35,191 nt of DNA from the NCBI GenBank assembly GCA_946481065.1, contig CAMLMA010000006.1, positions 1 to 35,191 of the forward strand, given 5' to 3'. The position numbers were made by a program, and so were the translations under genes. The notes under the pieces are model-generated. The model was not told the origin of the DNA. It worked only from the letters and a program-made list of their open reading frames with translations, and did no database searches. The stretch is from an uncultured Nitrosomonadales bacterium. Lineage in GTDB: Bacteria > Pseudomonadota > Gammaproteobacteria > Burkholderiales > Methylophilaceae. Positions 33,549-35,191 of this stretch are shown here, piece by piece (the first letter of the stretch is position 1; every line of letters begins with the position of its first letter).

Positions 33549-34748
33549 ATGAGAATTGGCACCCCGCTCACACCATCCGCGACCCGCGTCATGCTGCTTG
33601 GCAGCGGCGAACTCGGCAAGGAAGTCATCATCGCCCTGCAGCGCCTCGGCGTCGAAGTGATCGCGGTGGATCGCTATGCCAATGCGCCCGGACATCAAGT
33701 GGCGCATCGGGCCCATGTCATCGACATGACTGACGATCAGGCTTTGCGCGCGCTTGTCGCGAAGGAACAGCCGCACCTCATCGTGCCCGAGATCGAGGCG
33801 CTGAATACAGCGACGCTGGAGGCGATCGAGCGGCAGGGCGACACGCGCGTCATCCCGACGGTGAAAGCCGTGCAAATGACGATGAACCGCGAAGGCATCC
33901 GCCGCCTGGCAGCCGAGGAGCTTGAGTTACCGACTTCGCCTTATGCTTTCGCGGATAGCCTGACAGCCTTGCAGGCTGCCATCGATAACGGCATCGGTTA
34001 CCCTTGTTTCATCAAGCCGACGATGTCGTCTTCTGGCAAGGGACAGTCGCGGATCACCGGGCCTGATGAAGTCGAGGCGGCCTGGCAATATGCGGCGACC
34101 GGAGGGCGCGTGAATCAGGGCAAGGTCATCGTCGAAGGGCAGATCGATTTCGATTATGAGATCACCTTGCTGACCGTGCGTGCAAAGAACGCCGCAGGCG
34201 CCATCGACACCTATTTCTGTGAGCCGATCGGCCATCTGCAGCAGCAGGGCGATTATATCGAGAGCTGGCAGCCGCAGCCCATGGCGCCACTGGCCTTGCA
34301 GCGCGCGCAGCAGATCGCGGCACAGGTCACTGAAAGCCTGGGCGGCCTTGGCCTGTTCGGCGTCGAATTGTTCGTCAAGGGCGATATGGTCTGGTTCTCG
34401 GAAGTCAGTCCGCGTCCGCACGATACCGGCATGGTGACCATGGCCAGTCAGCGTTTTAGCCAGTTCGACCTGCACGCGCGTGCCATTCTGGGTTTGCCGG
34501 TCAACGTCGCCCTGGCGGCGCCCGGCGCCAGCGCCGTGATCTACGGTGGCGTGGAAAACAGCAACCTGAGTTATGAGGGTATCGAAGCCGCGCTTGCGGT
34601 GCCGGAGTCTGACCTGCGTCTGTTCGGCAAGCCTGAATCATTCGTTCGCCGCCGCATGGGTGTGGCGCTGGCGCGTGGCAAGGATATCAAGGAGGCTCGC
34701 AGTCGCGCGAAACAGGCGGCGAGCCTGGTCAAGCCGGTGGCTGGTTAG
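33549..34748 (+). CDS. purT: Formate-dependent phosphoribosylglycinamide formyltransferase 2 (PurT)
   Basis: 399-residue ATP-grasp enzyme that makes formyl-GAR from GAR, formate and ATP in purine synthesis, an alternative to folate-dependent PurN. The N-terminal domain has the Gly-rich [11 protein letters not shown] motif and the ATP-grasp part has [14 protein letters not shown] (ATP lid) and [15 protein letters not shown] (metal/ATP ligands near residues 280-295). GGAG is 6 nt before ATG 33549; a longer in-frame start at 33492 lacks support. The haemoglobin gene begins 13 nt downstream, so the two are likely co-transcribed. Confidence 0.97.
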   Translation: MRIGTPLTPSATRVMLLGSGELGKEVIIALQRLGVEVIAVDRYANAPGHQVAHRAHVIDMTDDQALRALVAKEQPHLIVPEIEALNTATLEAIERQGDTRVIPTVKAVQMTMNREGIRRLAAEELELPTSPYAFADSLTALQAAIDNGIGYPCFIKPTMSSSGKGQSRITGPDEVEAAWQYAATGGRVNQGKVIVEGQIDFDYEITLLTVRAKNAAGAIDTYFCEPIGHLQQQGDYIESWQPQPMAPLALQRAQQIAAQVTESLGGLGLFGVELFVKGDMVWFSEVSPRPHDTGMVTMASQRFSQFDLHARAILGLPVNVALAAPGASAVIYGGVENSNLSYEGIEAALAVPESDLRLFGKPESFVRRRMGVALARGKDIKEARSRAKQAASLVKPVAG

Positions 34749-34761
34749 CGAGGGCCGGGAG

Positions 34762-35175
34762 ATGCTGGACAAGATTCAGGAGCCAGGCAGCAGCCGGGCG
34801 ACCTTCTTCGAGTTGTTGGGCGGTGTGGAACGCATTCGCGCACTGGTGGAGACCTTCTATGACGTCATGGACAGCGACCCCAAGGCCGCCGGGATCCGCG
34901 CGCTGCACCCTGCCGAGTTGACCGAGGCGCGTGAGAAGCTGTTCATGTTCCTGACCGGATGGACTGGCGGCCCGCAGTTGTATATCGACCGCTACGGCCA
35001 CCCATTCCTGCGCAAGCGGCATATGCCGTTCGCCATCGGCGAAGCGGAGCGCGATCAGTGGATGTATTGCATGGTGCGTGCCATGCACGAGATCGGTATC
35101 GAAGAGCCGGTGTTGACCCAGCTCGCCGAACAACTATGGGGCGTGGCCGATTTCATGCGAAACCGGCACGGCTGA
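34762..35175 (+). CDS. Group 2 (O-type) truncated haemoglobin
   Basis: 137-residue 2-over-2 globin. Visible landmarks are TFYDVMD with the B10 Tyr at Y33, the proximal (F8) His H87 in RKRHMPF, and W100 at the G8 position typical of group 2 (trHbO) proteins; GGPQLY and RYGHP are family signatures. Such proteins bind O2, NO or peroxide haem ligands and often act in redox or NO protection; the role here is not known. ATG 34762 follows GAGG at a suitable distance, 13 nt after purT, so translation is probably from the purT transcript. Confidence 0.93.
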   Translation: MLDKIQEPGSSRATFFELLGGVERIRALVETFYDVMDSDPKAAGIRALHPAELTEAREKLFMFLTGWTGGPQLYIDRYGHPFLRKRHMPFAIGEAERDQWMYCMVRAMHEIGIEEPVLTQLAEQLWGVADFMRNRHG

Positions 35176-35191
35176 ACGCCTTTCGAGGATC

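Overview
The window looks like chromosome from a moderately GC-rich betaproteobacterium. The gene order pilG-pilH-pilI-pilJ-pilL followed by dnaE, accA and tilS, a PilL-type CheA hybrid and purT fit Betaproteobacteria (Nitrosomonadales-like is plausible). I cannot fix the family from sequence alone. There are no rRNA or tRNA genes, insertion sequences, phage genes or CRISPR arrays, and coding density is high.

Region 1 (1-6000): a partial PsiF-repeat lipoprotein and a CobW/COG0523 GTPase on the minus strand. On the plus strand there is a tightly packed four-gene cluster: an RNB-domain ribonuclease, a spermidine-synthase-like protein, a THUMP-domain rRNA methyltransferase and a MazG-type pyrophosphohydrolase. 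It ends at a strong bidirectional terminator.

Region 2 (6000-16450): thiol peroxidase and a FIST-domain sensor protein on the minus strand. Divergent from FIST is the type IV pilus chemosensory operon pilG-pilH-pilI-pilJ-pilL, with a short PilJ and a 1762-residue PilL carrying several Hpt-like modules, two of them without the phosphorylatable His. No pilK (CheR-like) or chpB (CheB-like) gene is present.

Region 3 (16450-26180): housekeeping genes dnaE, accA and tilS, then the divergent tesA-like esterase and ybbA-ybbP ABC pair, whose start codons are only 3 nt apart.

Region 4 (26181-32965), the most interesting part: two paralogous TonB-dependent outer-membrane receptors followed by an NtrC-family sigma-54 response regulator. 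Both receptor genes carry a matching set of upstream signals: (a) a sigma-54-like -24/-12 promoter of almost identical sequence, (b) two copies of a TGGTT-N4-ACAGCC motif, the proximal copy starting 100-101 bp upstream of the -24 element, and (c) a leader with a CCAGATT/AATCTGG hairpin that would begin at the predicted transcription start and whose 3' arm runs into the ribosome binding site. The regulator has GAFTSA in place of the usual GAFTGA loop, and no histidine kinase is encoded nearby. I infer a self-contained sigma-54-controlled outer-membrane uptake module. TonB receptors are normally under Fur, ECF-sigma or small-RNA control, so this is unusual.

Region 5 (32966-35191): a small glycine-rich membrane protein on the minus strand, then purT and a group 2 truncated haemoglobin, probably co-transcribed.
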